Both the position numbers and the translations under genes were made by a program. Shown here in pieces: positions 1 through 11,920 of a stretch of DNA of 64,000 nt (position 1 is its first letter; every line of letters starts with the position of its first letter). This stretch comes from Clavelina lepadiformis (lineage: Eukaryota > Chordata > Ascidiacea > Aplousobranchia > Clavelinidae). Below the pieces are notes generated by a model, which was given only the letters and a program-made list of their open reading frames with translations, made no database searches and was not told where the DNA came from. The DNA is taken from contig NC_135245.1 in NCBI RefSeq assembly GCF_947623445.1, positions 14,763,501-14,827,500 on the forward strand, written 5' to 3'.

Positions 1-82
1 TTCAATGAAGAACGTGATGAAGATTTTTTTTAATCAACTTGAAGACAACTATGAGGAGCGTGACCTTTGAGATTTTCGTTTA

Positions 83-290
83 ATTTATAATTTTAATGAG
101 ACTGGATTGTGTGCAGTTTCATACAATCCAAGAAAAGTCATTGCAACTAAAGGGGTTAATGTGGTGCATTCTATTCAAGTTGGAGAGCGAGGAATACTTA
201 CCACCATCACTCCTGCCGTCAGTGTTTTAAGAAATTGTTTACCCCCATTTGTCATTCTCAAGTGCAAACCTCTGATGAACTTAAAACAAC
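83..290 (+). pseudogene. Fossil of a pogo/Tigger-like DDE transposase
   Basis: The reading frame begins IYNFNETG and continues through RKVIATKGV and GERGILTT to CLPPFVIL. This is the order seen in the catalytic core of pogo/Tigger transposases of the Tc1/mariner superfamily, where the usual motif is N-V-D-E-T-G. Here the first catalytic aspartate reads as asparagine. Similarity fades after about position 290, although the frame stays open to 490, and no HTH domain, second aspartate or terminal inverted repeat is visible. It may continue upstream of the window. I read it as an inactive remnant. The family assignment rests on recognised motifs only. Confidence 0.6.
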
Positions 291-490
291 AATATCAAAA
301 AATACTTTTACAATTGTTTCAACAAAAAGTGAATACATCGATTTTCGAAGAGTGGACTACATTGATTGATCGAATGGTGTTACAATTGCGAGTAACTGAA
401 AAGGTATTGTCAAAAATAGGAAAAAACATGGTTGCTAACTTTAAATTTTCCTTAGTTATTACCTTAGTTCAAGGGAATGTAAAGGAATGA

Positions 491-2320
491 TTTTCTAATG
501 GAAATTTGATACTTATTATCTGATTCTTACTGTTCATCTTTTAGTGCACTAGTGGGCCTCAATATCGCGCCCTCTTTTGGCCAGAGAAACAGGATTCCGG
601 TCCATAGAATGGAGTTTCTTTTATGCGGTTTTCTTTAATTATCTATTTGTTGTGCACTTAAGATATTGATTATATCACTGTAATCAAACTATGTCACTTC
701 ACATCTTTTATTTCGGTTGTTAATATCCGTGTTTTTAGTGTTAGGAAACATGTCCTCTACTTTTCCCAAAACTGTAATTATTTCTTTGTTTGTAATATTT
801 GGCGTAAATTTGTTTAACTTTGAAACTATTTTGTGAGTTTGGTGGCCATGCTAACCTACCATCTTATAAAACAATTCTATATTGCTATCTTACATGTTTT
901 TCCGTTAATTGTTCGTAAGCATGTGTTTTATTGTGCAATAATTACGACGGTTAGCACTTTAACTTTCACTTCGCTCAGTTAATAGCAATAAATAAACAAT
1001 ACAATACACAAATTTTCGTTTCCGTTTAAGCTGTTCGCCATTGGTTGTTTGCATGTTTGTTGGTTTCACCTCACGTGTTGTACATTGAGCTAAACCAAGT
1101 AAAAAATTAGCTCTTAAAGGTCGTAATGAAATACAGAGTTTTATATCGTTAGTTAAAATATATTGGCCAGTTTACTGCCAATTAATTTTTTTTTAATTTG
1201 GTGATAATTTCAAAAAGTCGTATTCCAAAACATTTGCGTTATTGAGAAAGCCATTTATTATCGACCTAAAACAAAAATAAATCGTGAGTATTAAGTTAAT
1301 GACTTGGCATGTGTTAAAAGACTGGGACTTGATAAATGTTACTGACTCGACTGACTTCAAAATGTAGTTAAAATGATTAGACTTGCGCATTTAGTGACTT
1401 GGCTTGTATCACGACCATTGAGACTTGTTTCCATCACTGCCGTTTTGTTAAGCGTGCTACTGCCAATTGTATCGGGAAACCTACGTCCTTTTCACAGAAT
1501 TGCGTTCTGAGTCTGACCGCACAGCTTTTGCTGCCAAAACGACTGGCTTCATGTTGAACAAAGTAGAATAACAACAACTGTATGTATGCGATCGCAAGCT
1601 GGATTTCCAACATCGTTTCAAATGACAAAGGTTGACATTTTGGTCAATGCATGCGGAAGTGTCATTGTATCTTTTCTATTATTATTAACATGAAATGCTG
1701 TTGGTTTTTTTCAGTATTTGTGATTTAACTCTGGAATTAATATGAGCGCCCTGAACAAGATTCCGAATTCTTCAAGGTATATAACAACCGGTGTCAAATG
1801 ATGATTAGCTGTAGAACGCAGTGGAAACGCGTGATAGTCGTGACATAACGTCCTGCAATCTACCCGTTTCGTCAACTGACGTCATTGTTGCACATACGAC
1901 AAGCACCGAACGCAAAATACTGCATTAAGATAGTGAGCGATAGTCCTCGATCAATCTAAATTGAATTTCTACTCATAGTTTGGTCTAAGGTGAGCTTGCC
2001 TGATTGAGTACAATTCACTAAACAAAATTGACGTTTGGGACTAAAAAGAAAGCATTTGTATTTGTAAAATATTGCACTTAAAATAAACCTCGCAACACAG
2101 AAAAAGTACCGCAATAGTGAAATGTTTACAACAATAATAACGGTTTCCTTTGAGGAATCGTAGTATGGAAGAAAGTACCAACAAGCATTTAATAAGTTTA
2201 ATCATGAAAAACTATGGTAATATCTTGTTTAGTTAAAATGAAAAGGTAATTCATGCACGCATTAAATACATAATTTAACTTACGTCCACATCAACACAAC
2301 TTTTTACCAGCATTAACTTG
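491..2320. other. Intergenic, no gene recognised
   Basis: This AT-rich stretch lies between the transposase fossil and the 3' end of VTI1B. Open frames here are short, lack recognisable motifs and look like chance. I see no RNA gene or clear repeat boundary. The 3' untranslated region of VTI1B should occupy the part just below 2321. Confidence 0.5.
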
Positions 2321-4499
2321 TCACTTAGGCCCAAAAAATTTAATGTACACCACTCCGCCTAAAATTCCAAGTTCAACAAATACAATAAATACGAGAAAGA
2401 TTTTGTTTGTTATCACTTTCCGATTGATGCTCAAAAGCAGTTTTCGAGTTTTCGTCAGCTCAACATCAGTGTCTTCCAGCTAATCAAGACATATATTATG
2501 AAAATGTAAGCGAAGAATTTTAAACAGACGTATTTCCATTATTCCAAAAGCTTAAAATCAATTGAATCTAAGTAAATCAGGCAAAGAAATCTTCTGCCAA
2601 CCAGAACAATCAACAACTTGTCACACAAAAGCTGGAACATAAATACATACCCTATCTCTGGTTCGGTGAAGTTGCTCCCTTTGCTGTCCCAGATTGTCAA
2701 GAATCTCATTTCCTATGCCTTCACTTTCAGCAGCTACAACTGTTGATCGAGTAATGCTTGCACTGGCACGTTGTAAACTTTTATGCCCTAACATAAGTGA
2801 AGTCTGATCGCTCACATCCTAAAACATTAATTGGGTATTTTAAGATAAAACACCTCATGTCTCCACTTCAGACTAATGCGCAGCATTTAGGAAGAAAATC
2901 AAAAAGCTTAAAACATAGTTTGAAATCAAAAAGTGCAAAAATTCACTGCAGTATAAACAAAACCACAACACCAACGATTTTACATGTTAAAATACTCAAA
3001 GCATTTAGTTTTAATTTGAAAATGCGAACTGCATATTGCAGCTTATCCATAGAACAAGGTGAACAGAGTATTTTACGGCAGTCATCTTGTATAAGTGCTC
3101 TACAATATTTAGACTTTCTTTGATGTCTTTCGTAACCTATTGCGTGCACAATTATAGGACCCGTTCTTCAAAACAACTGTTTACGCATTGGAAATACGGA
3201 TTGAAGTGAATATATTTGTAAGGAATATACCTTTTACATGAATAATTTAAAACTGTACGTGTATCATATACTGTAATTTGTGCAGAGAAAAGATCATTGC
3301 AAAAAAATGTCTCCACTGCGGCACTTAATACTGTAAATAAATCAGACGCTAAGTAAAACTATATTTGTTCGTTCATCACTATTACATCAGCCAATTTCAT
3401 GGCAGCTGGATGTGCGTATAAGTTTGTTTTTCCAAACTCTGCCAAGTGCAGTATTTCATAAATCTATTCATCTAAGTTAGCATAAAAAGTTAAATGCCAA
3501 TTTTCACTCAAATGTTCGCTATCATAGTTACATACCTACAACATTCAATAAAAAGAAGGTTCACAATGTAATGGCTTCAGTAATATTCACAAAGAAAGTT
3601 TATCTCACAGAGATTTCTAGAAATGATGCGGTTTAATTGCATATCAAGATTAAGGAAGTGACCAATAATACCTGTGACTGGGAAGAACTTCCCTTTCCAA
3701 ATGTAACCTGCTTAGAATATGGTAACTGTTTGCTCTGCAAAACAAAACATTGGGAAATCGGTAAAAGCAACCGTTTTGAGATATTATAACAGTGTCATAA
3801 TATTTGACTTAATATTTATACTATACGTAATATATGGATACCCTAACCAACCAAATAGCACAGATTTCCACAACAACTTTATGTATATTACAGTACATCA
3901 AATATTGCAGACACACATTAAACCTTGGTGACCTCCATGCTTCTTTCTATGGTTTCGAGGTCATATTTCAATCGTTTCACTTCTCTATTCATCTCAGCTT
4001 GATATGTGACAGGAGCTTGATAGATTTCATATTCCAGGTCCTTGATCTACATTAAAAGGTCAGCAAAATTGGTAAGCCTGACCCAAAAGCAATGGCGTAA
4101 CTGCCTTTGGTAGTTAGTGTTATAACAGAGAAAAGTTCTAGTTTATCAAGTAGTAAATATTTAACTTTGCAAGAATAATGGGAAATGGTATAACCATGAA
4201 AGAAAGGGTAATGAGCAGTGACTAATGACAATGCTTAGTATGCATCTCTTACCAAGATATGGGCCTGGGAAGATTTTCTGGCAATTTCTTGAGCACATTT
4301 CTGTCTTTCCTCTGAAAAATATGATACAATTAACACTCAAAAGAAAAAATTGTGACAAAACTGGCTAGTAAATTTAGCAGCAGCGTTACGTACCTCCACC
4401 TAATCTTCTCAAGGAATTCTGTTTGATCGATGCTTTTAAATGTGATAATGTATTTCGAAGGTTTTCTTTAATATCTTCATATATTTCGCTACTGGCCAT
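2321..4499 (-). CDS. VTI1B: VTI1B-like Qb-SNARE, six exons
   Basis: Membrane-anchored Qb-SNARE. The family acts in fusion at the trans-Golgi, late endosome and lysosome. Coding exons on the minus strand are 4394-4499, 4253-4311, 3924-4046, 3672-3707, 2651-2818 and 2321-2479. They join in frame to 216 residues (human VTI1B has 232). The start is an ATG at 4499, giving MASSEIYEDI. Residues 1 to about 96 form the N-terminal helical domain. Residues about 110-185 are the SNARE coiled coil, including LQRASASITRS and NLGQQREQLHRTRDR. The last exon carries LTKTRKLLLSINRKV, then a single membrane segment (residues about 191-212) and the short tail KFFGPK, very like the human ending. Introns use GT-AG; exon 3 ends with a weak donor (GTTTAA). 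The paralogue VTI1A is the alternative, but the C-terminal exon resembles VTI1B more closely. Confidence 0.92.
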
Positions 4500-6170
4500 A
4501 TTACTACAATACCAAAACACACATGCATGTTTAAATACCTTTACAACAATTCTATTGCTAATTTACAAAACTCAGACATTGAATGACAAGCACAACACAG
4601 TATAAGACATTTATAACAGAAAGAGAATGCCTGTGAAGTATATACATATAACTATTTTCAGAAATCATATCGTGGGCAATTTAATTCACACAGACACACA
4701 GTGGTTTGCTTAACTTTGTGTTTAAGAGCCCAGTAGGCTAAACATAACATAACACATATTTTTCTGATATAGCAAAATATCCACTGTGACTCATAAAACT
4801 GAATGGTGTTTATGAAACTGCAAATAACAATGCAACCAATGTGTATGAATGTCCAAAGTAGCCAACTCACAAAAATGAAAAGTTTACTAAAACTTACATG
4901 GTTAATGAGCAACAAATACGTAAATAGAAAATTTGGCAACTGCCAAAGTCATAAACATAAATTTACTTGCCAGTTTTAGATATCTTTATAGTTACATACA
5001 TGATGTCAACATTATATTTACCCTGATATAGCAATACTAATACAAAGCAAGAGAATTTCTATGCATTCAAACATACTCATTTGACAGCATACCACATCAA
5101 TATATTTGAAATAAAAAAACATTTCAAGCATAAACAAAACCAGCTGAAGATAGGAAATAAACTAAAAAAATGCAATTTGTTATTTTTAATGAGATAGACG
5201 ACTTGAACATCATTAATAATTAATTTAAGTTTCTTGGGAAATTTTTAGGAACTACACAATTTAAAACTACCTATTCCTTGGACATAAACTTGGATATTAT
5301 TTACATGGTATAATTTCTATCCCGAAAATTGTACTTTTAAGAGATATTTTACAATATCAAAACTGAAAATGTTTTGATACACTCTACAGCAAATTAGTCC
5401 ATCTTGTTAACATAATATTGACTTCAAAAAAATGGCATCAGCTTGGCAGTGGCAAACATGCTGTCAAAGCAATCAGAAGCAACACTGCGAATATTTGTGA
5501 AACGCAAGCTTAAAACATACAAAATGTGGCAAGCATTGGCTTTCTGCAACCAGACAAAGAAAGATTCAAATTAAACACTTTCTATATTGAAGCATTATTT
5601 GTAATTACTATTCTGTAGCAGATAAAAATACAAAAAAAATATTCATGTAAATTTATGCACAAAAAGTTTTTAGGGTAAAAGATCATCTGAAATACTGCCA
5701 CCTTGTTGTTATGTTAAAATACCGATCATGAATTACAAAATCTTAAAACATCAGCAGTTTTATGCAATACATAATAACACTTTGTTATTCATTTTTACCG
5801 CATGTTGGATGATCATCATGCGCATAAAAACCATTATTTTTAAAAATAGGAAATTAGGATCAACTTGTTAACAGTTTTTTAATTAGCTTGGAACTGAGCT
5901 TTAAACTACAGTATTACAAAGTGAAATCTCGTTATTGTGGAGTTGATTATTCCAACACAAAATATTAAGATATTTTACTCCACTGTATCTGTTTCAGTTA
6001 TCCAGAAACTTTACTAATGCAACAAACTGTTTCAGATTAATGAAATCCATCTGCATAATTAAGCAAAAATGCTTATTATCGTAACAGGTTGTATATTTAA
6101 AAGACAACGTGAAGAGTAATAAATGCTAGCTCCTGATGATAAAATGAGACATAATGAGTTTGCAGTGATT
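4500..6170. other. Intergenic between VTI1B and ARL6IP1
   Basis: This stretch holds the VTI1B promoter and 5' untranslated region at its low end and the ARL6IP1 3' untranslated region at its high end, both genes being on the minus strand. It is strongly AT-rich. I see no further coding exon, RNA gene or repeat with clear ends. The spacing of about 1.7 kb argues against an ascidian-type trans-spliced operon, in which genes are nearly adjacent. Confidence 0.45.
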
Positions 6171-6758
6171 TCAGTTATGCTTCTTGCCAAATTTGCCCAT
6201 GGCAGTTGCTCCTTTCTTCAGTATGCCATGATGAGCTAAGCCAGGTATAAATGCCAAGATAAGTACCATGAAATAAAGCAACATCAGGTTATGCATTTGG
6301 TTTCCAAGCCATGCCAAAGTGCTGAGAGAAACTGTTGCCACAGCAACATAAAGCCAAGGGTTGGTATCCTTCAGACGAAAAACCCCGGCAAGGCTTTGTC
6401 TGACTGAAGCTCGAGCTTCTGAAAGAGCCTTGCATGCATCAGAGAACTCTTTTTCCTTGTTAGAATTCCAATTTGCTTCTGGAAAGATCATTGGAGAAAC
6501 AAACGGAATGATGTAATCGCAGATACAAAGTATCATCATTAACATGGACACTCCAGTTATCAGTGATGGATCCAAGTACCAGATCAAGAGAAAAAACAAA
6601 CTGATGATACCATATACAATTCCACAGTAATATGGCTGCTCCCATTTCAGAAGTTTGCTGGCAATGACAAAGATATCTCTCCATCCTCGCAGATTCGATT
6701 TTAATGACTTTGTATTGTCACCAGCACCTGAAAAGCTGTCCCCATTCATACCTGCCAT
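6171..6758 (-). CDS. ARL6IP1: ARL6IP1, ER membrane-shaping protein
   Basis: Small ER membrane protein with reticulon-like hairpins that bends tubular ER; in vertebrates it binds ARL6 and atlastin. The frame is a single exon of 195 residues starting at the ATG at 6758 (human protein 203). Family landmarks seen: LRGWRDIFVIASKLLKWEQP near residue 24, the first hairpin with YLDPSLITGVS and LCICDYIIPFVSP (residues about 46-90), a linker with SDACKALSEAR, and the second hairpin with LSTLAWLGNQMHNLMLLYF (residues about 134-172) followed by PGLAHHGI. The C-terminus is short and lysine-rich (GKFGKKHN). No intron interrupts the coding part; an intron in the 5' untranslated region cannot be excluded. 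The match covers the whole length, so the identification is strong. Confidence 0.93.
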   Translation of the reverse strand: MAGMNGDSFSGAGDNTKSLKSNLRGWRDIFVIASKLLKWEQPYYCGIVYGIISLFFLLIWYLDPSLITGVSMLMMILCICDYIIPFVSPMIFPEANWNSNKEKEFSDACKALSEARASVRQSLAGVFRLKDTNPWLYVAVATVSLSTLAWLGNQMHNLMLLYFMVLILAFIPGLAHHGILKKGATAMGKFGKKHN

Positions 6759-6929
6759 ACAATGTTATATAAACCAGCACAGCAAAACCTGCATAAAACA
6801 AATAATTTTACCTTATCATGAATATATTAAATTGGTAATATTATATTTCTTTGGGATTCACTACAACAAACGCTTTATCCAATAGTTGTTCAACTTTTTG
6901 GGCTGAAGAACCTTTTAGGATCGTTATAA

Positions 6930-7472
6930 CCGGAGGTGGGCCGATACTTTTAGTAAAAAGTACCAAACTACTTTTTTCAAGAAATATAAATCGGTCCTGG
7001 TACTTTTCAAAATGATTACTTCAAAGCATAGGCGTCAGGCCGCGTCACTACCAAAAAATCAAGGCAGTGCAAATCTGAAAATTTTCCAGACTGTCCGAGG
7101 CTAAAGATTTTGATGCTTTACCGGTGCGTGCATTGATTTAGACAGAATTTCAGACAGTGCAAGGTTTTTCCAGGCAATGAAGCCTATGCTTCAAGGTTTT
7201 GAGAAGTATGCTTTTTGAAACTTCATTTTAATTAAAACTTAATCCCAATTTTAGCGCTTTGTGTTGACGTAATGCAGCCTTTAGCAAGGTCATAACATCA
7301 GCAAAAATTGCACTTGCAACAAGATCTGCTGTTCAAAAAGTATCAGTATAGATTACCACCAAAGTACCGAACTACTTCTTTGAAATAAAACCTAATACTG
7401 GAACAGTCGATACATTGTATGCCAAGTGCCTGTACTGAGGGTACTTTTTGAAAGTACCGATTGCCCACCTCT
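6930..7472. mobile_element. Non-autonomous hAT-type element, 8-bp TSD CGTTATAA
   Basis: Identical 8-bp direct repeats CGTTATAA stand at 6922-6929 and 7473-7480. The ends between them are imperfect inverted repeats, GGAGGTGGGCCGATA on the left and AGAGGTGGGCAATCGGTA read inward on the right. Both ends run on into related AAAGTACC-type motifs. An 8-bp target duplication with short inverted ends is characteristic of hAT transposons. No transposase frame is present. The element lies just upstream of ARL6IP1 and itself holds a smaller foldback insertion at 7025-7190. Confidence 0.72.
7025..7190. repeat. Small foldback element nested in the hAT copy
   Basis: Inverted 9-bp ends AGCATAGGC and GCCTATGCT bound this 166-bp segment, and TCAA occurs on both outer sides (7021-7024 and 7191-7194). 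It interrupts the run of GTACC-rich sequence of the surrounding hAT-type element. The inverted ends are short, so the boundaries are plausible rather than proven. Confidence 0.4.
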
Positions 7473-7480
7473 CGTTATAA

Positions 7481-9740
7481 ATATCACGAAAACTTCACCA
7501 TTGTTAAACCATCATAATTTTATAACTAATAGAAACTTGTTCATTAAGATTGCATGTTTGGTAATGCAGTGTAGAAGAAAGAATGAAATAAAACGTCAGT
7601 TTGCATGCTCATAAAAATGTCAGCACGTAAGAAACAGCAAGGCTGATTGTGCTAACTGAGCAAAACATTGCAATTGCTCTAACGTGTAAAAATAAAATAA
7701 AACAGAAGTGGACCCATCGTTAAATAAACGGCAATTTTGTGAGGTGATAGCATAAAGTCTTTTTCTGGCAAGTACGATTAGCTTTGACTCTTAGTTGAAG
7801 TGTATATTTCTGCACATACAAAGTGCCAAACTCATGTGAATACCGAGGTATATTACTTTTTAACAACTTCCAAATACATATCTTGAAAACGAGTAACCAG
7901 AAGTCTTGGGATTGGTCAACTAAAATCATGTTTTCTGCCATGCTATATAAGTTGTTATATAAAATTATTAAAAGATTCGCCAAAAATCATACCCCCATTT
8001 AGTTGTAGACATCAATTGACCAGAATCTAATTCTCCTAATTAAGCATTTTATTTACACTTTTACAGTTGGTTTGTTAAATTACATGGTGGCTTAGTTGAT
8101 ACCTAATATTAACTAGCATTACTGCAAGTCTACAAATGTATCATGTACGGATGTACTGGGTTGAATCTGAGACCGAGTCTTCACCTGTGAATTGCAATAA
8201 TTTCTAATAGAGACAAAATCGGTTAATCGCATATCCAATTAATCTGACGTTTCTATGTGATTATCCAATATATGCGTTTAAGCGGTCTGCTATGGAAAAA
8301 AGGTTTATCATGAACAAACGACTCTGTACTCTACAAAATTACACCCTAACAAAGCCACTCAAGCTTCATTACCAGATAAATTGATATGTTCCATTCATAC
8401 TGGCGTATATGCCTTACAAAAAAAATATCAGGCCCAAAACAGGGCTTATACTCCCAACCTAAAGCCTGATGAAAACATTTTTGTCTCATTGGTTGAAATA
8501 CCTCACATGACATTATGGTTAAAAAAAAACAACAATAAAAAATGTATACAGTACATGAATTAAATGTTAAATTCTGTTTGGGGTGTTGGTAAAAAATTTA
8601 CTATCGACATAATTGAACCCGCCTTTTTAGCCGATATTCAACTTATATTTAAAATCGTACCATTGCTGACCTATTAATGTTAAGGTTTGTTACATTTTGA
8701 ATATTGATGGAAATCATTACAGCTACTGGACTACACCATTTGACTAATGCCGCATAAAGTGTATTTGCTGCTTGTGTTGCTTCTAAGCATTGTATTGTTG
8801 TTTAACTAACGACTTCAGCAAAAAAAGACAAATACAATGCAATGGATACCAGTAACTGTAATGGAAGTCCCACTCCCTTGAAGCATGTATGTGCGGAAAT
8901 CTATCAGACTTGATTGACTGCAATGTGTGACATAAAGATTGGAAACAATGCCAGATTATCCTGTTGCTATAAACCAACCAAAATGAAACCATTAGGCAAC
9001 ATAACAGATGATGAATGACGACTAAATGAGCTTTGCAATTATTTTGTCTGTTATTCAACAGGAAGAAAACCAGCTATGAATTTGAAAGTGAACTTAGTTA
9101 CTATGTCACATAAGAGATTCCTACAAATGTTTATCGTTGAAACATTTTGCTCACAAAAATATGCACTTAACCAAACAAAAGTAGCAACTGATACAAAAAC
9201 CTTATGCGAAAATCCAATTTATTCCTTTAACTAGTATGTGATTAACCGACGTTTTTACGTAGGGTTAGATAGAATTTGATTTGAGCCTTCAGATTTGTAT
9301 GCAATAAAACTATATATGCGTTTAAGCAGTATGCGATTTATTAACCGAATTGCTCTGTACCCGCATTTGGCAGATTTATATTTCAATATTCACACAGAGT
9401 CTCTTAGTTACCAAGGTTTCAGTCCAATTATTTTCACAGTGCCACAGACCCACAACTATCCAGTAAATTCTGGATTACTCGTGTTTCAACCAAACCTTAA
9501 GCATACACGTAGTGGTAGAGTGTAAACCAATCAGCATTTATATTGTAAAATTCTGCAGACATTATAATCTAAGAGACCAGACACACTTGACGAATAAGCA
9601 GAGCTGGGCAATCACTGACGCTCGAGTTTTCCCTCATCAATGGAAAAAAAGAGCATTGCTTATGCTTTCGTTCTTCTACATAGAAAAGCGCATACATGGT
9701 TTGTCACTCACGCTCTCTTTATCGATTAAAAAATGTTTTC
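7481..9740. other. Intergenic, weak dispersed repeats only
   Basis: No gene is recognised. A short motif, ATATATGCGTTTAAGC, occurs near 8270 and again near 9312, each beside related GGTTAATCGCAT-like sequence, which suggests two decayed copies of one repeat. Open frames here show no protein family features. Confidence 0.35.
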
Positions 9741-9756
9741 AATCCAGCGCATATTT

Positions 9757-10060
9757 CAACACCAATCTTGCTATTGTTTGACTTCTTTTTTTTGTTTAAA
9801 TTTATTTCTGAGCTAATTTAGCCATGAGAGGTGGGAGTTGAGTCGGAGGGGATTAGTTTTAAATTAACTTTCGGGAAGTGATTTTCAATTGAAAAATAGC
9901 ATTTATTTCAATTCACAGCCTAGCTTAGTAGTTTAATCAAAAGAAGCGAGAGTTTGGGTCAGAAGGCATTGGTTTTAGGTTTTAACCCTTTGGAAAAAAT
10001 AGTACGCTGTTTTAAGTTGAAAATAAGCATAGATTTCGATTCACTTACTAGCAAAATTGC
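9757..10060 (+). repeat. 5'-truncated SINE copy
   Basis: From ATCTTGCTATTGTTTGAC onward this copy follows the body of the tRNA-headed SINE at 31480-31771 (opposite strand). It shares GAGTCGGAGGGGATTAGTTT, AAAATAGCATTTATTTCAAT and TAGCTTAGTAGTTTAATCAA. The tRNA-like head is missing, as expected for incomplete reverse transcription. Near 9950 the body motif (GAGAGTTTGGGTCAGAAGG) begins again, so the copy holds about two monomers of the body. Confidence 0.55.
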
Positions 10061-11319
10061 CAATTACCTTATCTTCCTACTTCAGTAAACAGCGGCCGGT
10101 AAAATAAGTGTCTACTTCACCGGCCTCACTCAACATGAAGTTGAAAACTTACCTCTGTCATAATAGTGAGTGAACGCATATCTGAATACTACTTTACCCA
10201 AGGGCAATTTGAATTTTTGTGCTATTTGCCATTCTTTCTGTTGTTACTTTCAAGTTGTTGGCTTTCCATATTGTAATTGCTTTCAAGCGTGATATCTAAC
10301 TCATTCATTGCGAATGATTTTGCTGTTTTGGTTGAATTCTTGTAAAGAGAAAACAGAAAAGATACAAAAGTTTACTGTCTGAAAATTTGATGAAGTGTAC
10401 CAAAAAAACGCAAATATGCATAATAGAAAAGTTATTTCAATTTGAAGACAAAAAGTAGAGTGAGATTCATTCTTTACCCCTTCTTAATTCTATTCTTAGA
10501 CAGGGTGATTATTTGCTACTTATAAAGGACATGATAATAATGCGAGAGTAAAACTAATTTGAAACTATAAAAGATAGAGCCGTATGATAAAGTTTTAACA
10601 GTTCAAAAAAGTGTCGACTGTTTCATTGTATATAAATACAATGCCTCTGACTGCACATCGATATTGAACATTGATTGATGGTTGTGGATTTCAATGTTCT
10701 TTTATCTTAAGTTTCCGATGTTCTTTAGCAGTAAATAAAACGATTCATTACTTCTGATTTCTTGGTATTTGGCTTGATTTCTTTTAACCTGGTCTTAATA
10801 TTTTGGTTTATTCAAATACGGTGTAGGCCTAGATGTCAAATATAGGCTATGTATAGGCCTAATAGCTAGAAAAAAATTATTGTATCATGTTTGATCACGC
10901 ACTAACAAGAATAGCACTTCACTTTTTGCTCCCTACAGTTAATGGCAAAAATTAACGATATGATTGGATGACGCCTTTGCTTAAAATCAGTAAACAACAC
11001 TTACAAAAGAATAAAGGTTATGGTTTTATTCGAGATGTATGTAACGAAAAATGCCTTTTTTAAGGCAAAAGTAAGGCAGGGCTTCAAGCCTAATGAATAT
11101 TTGATGTCTATTTAAGTAAAATTAACCAATCAGAAAACAGTAAAACTAGCTGGAACAAGTGTGAAATTCATGTTTTTTTGCATTCGCACACTGGCGCAAA
11201 AATTGTTGGTGCAACTTCTGTTACCACCTGAAAGATATTGACTAAAAATTTACGGTTATAAAGTATAACATAAGAGAATAAAATTACGCTTCTTATGATA
11301 TAAAAACGATGGATGTGTG

Positions 11320-11492
11320 CAGGGTTTTTTTTAAGGTTTGGTTTGGGTGACCGCTAAGTAGTTTTAAGAGACCGCAAGTGTTTCATTTAAATACCAAAAA
11401 ATAGCCATATTTGCAAGTCCAAATTTTGGGAAACCGCTGGAGAAATTTGGGGGACCGTTTCGGTCCCCCAAAACACCTTAAAAAAAACACTG
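11320..11492. mobile_element. hAT-type MITE, 173 bp, TSD GATGTGTG
   Basis: The ends are CAGGGTTTTTTTTAAGGT and, reading inward from the right, CAGTGTTTTTTTTAAGGT. An 8-bp duplication, GATGTGTG, flanks them at 11312-11319 and 11493-11500. The CAG-type ends and 8-bp target duplication fit hAT. The other copy of the host repeat (near 55360) reads through GCTGTGTGATCAGTAG without the insert, which supports the boundaries independently. Confidence 0.85.
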
Positions 11493-11541
11493 GATGTGTG
11501 ATCAGTAGAACTTGCTATATTTACGTTTTACTTAGGCGTTA

Positions 11542-11677
11542 CACTGTAAAAAATCTTTTCTAATTATAAGTCAGTGAGACAATTGAGACTAATAGTTAGT
11601 CTTCCAACGAAAAGTATGGCTTATAGTTAGTCTCAATTGTCTCACTGACTTATAATTAGAAAAGATTTTTTACAGTG
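11542..11677. mobile_element. Palindromic MITE with 51-bp inverted repeats, TA target
   Basis: This 136-bp element has perfect inverted arms of 51 bp starting CACTGTAAAAAATC, with a loop of about 34 bp. A TA dinucleotide flanks each side (11540-11541 and 11678-11679), as for Tc1/mariner-type insertions. The second copy of the host repeat is uninterrupted here (TGCATTATATGAAG near 55415). The perfect arms suggest recent insertion or ongoing gene conversion. Confidence 0.88.
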
Positions 11678-11768
11678 TACATAAAGTGATTTGCAAATTG
11701 CCTAACATACCCAAGTTGTACTGTTAGTGCAGAGATAGTCATGCTTAAAAGTGTGCTAGGCATAGCAC

Positions 11769-11920
11769 GTTCACAAGGGTGTAATAAACAGGATCACATG
11801 AACTTAGGGGCCTATAGTATGCAAGTGCACAAACACAGGATTGACTTTGTATGCTAGACTCCAGCTAGCCAAATTGTGACGTCGTCTGGTTGTTCACTTG
11901 TATACTATATCCTCCTTGTG
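11769..11920. repeat. Imperfect foldback repeat
   Basis: GTTCACAAGG at the left pairs with CCTTGTGAAC at the right. Inside these, CTATAGTATGCAAGTGCACAA pairs imperfectly with TTGTTCACTTGTATACTATAT. The left arm holds extra sequence. It is probably an old miniature inverted-repeat element; no target duplication is clear. Confidence 0.4.

Larger units (their letters stand above)
10985..11720 (+). repeat. Dispersed repeat, copy A, carrying two nested elements
   Basis: This region aligns by eye with 55036-55440. Shared blocks include AACCAATCAGAAAAC, ACTTCTGTTACC, GAATAAAATTAC and TGTGTGATCAGTAGAA. Copy A is longer because it contains two insertions, at 11320-11492 and 11542-11677, which are absent from copy B. 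No protein is encoded. The class of the host repeat is unknown. Confidence 0.65.

Noticed and set aside
107..490. A 127-residue plus-strand frame as a gene
   Set aside because: Its first half is the pogo-like transposase core with a mutated catalytic residue, and the second half has no family features; it is a fossil, not a gene.
2321..6758. A trans-spliced operon of VTI1B and ARL6IP1
   Set aside because: The genes share a strand but are separated by about 1.7 kb, far more than the near-zero spacing of ascidian operons.
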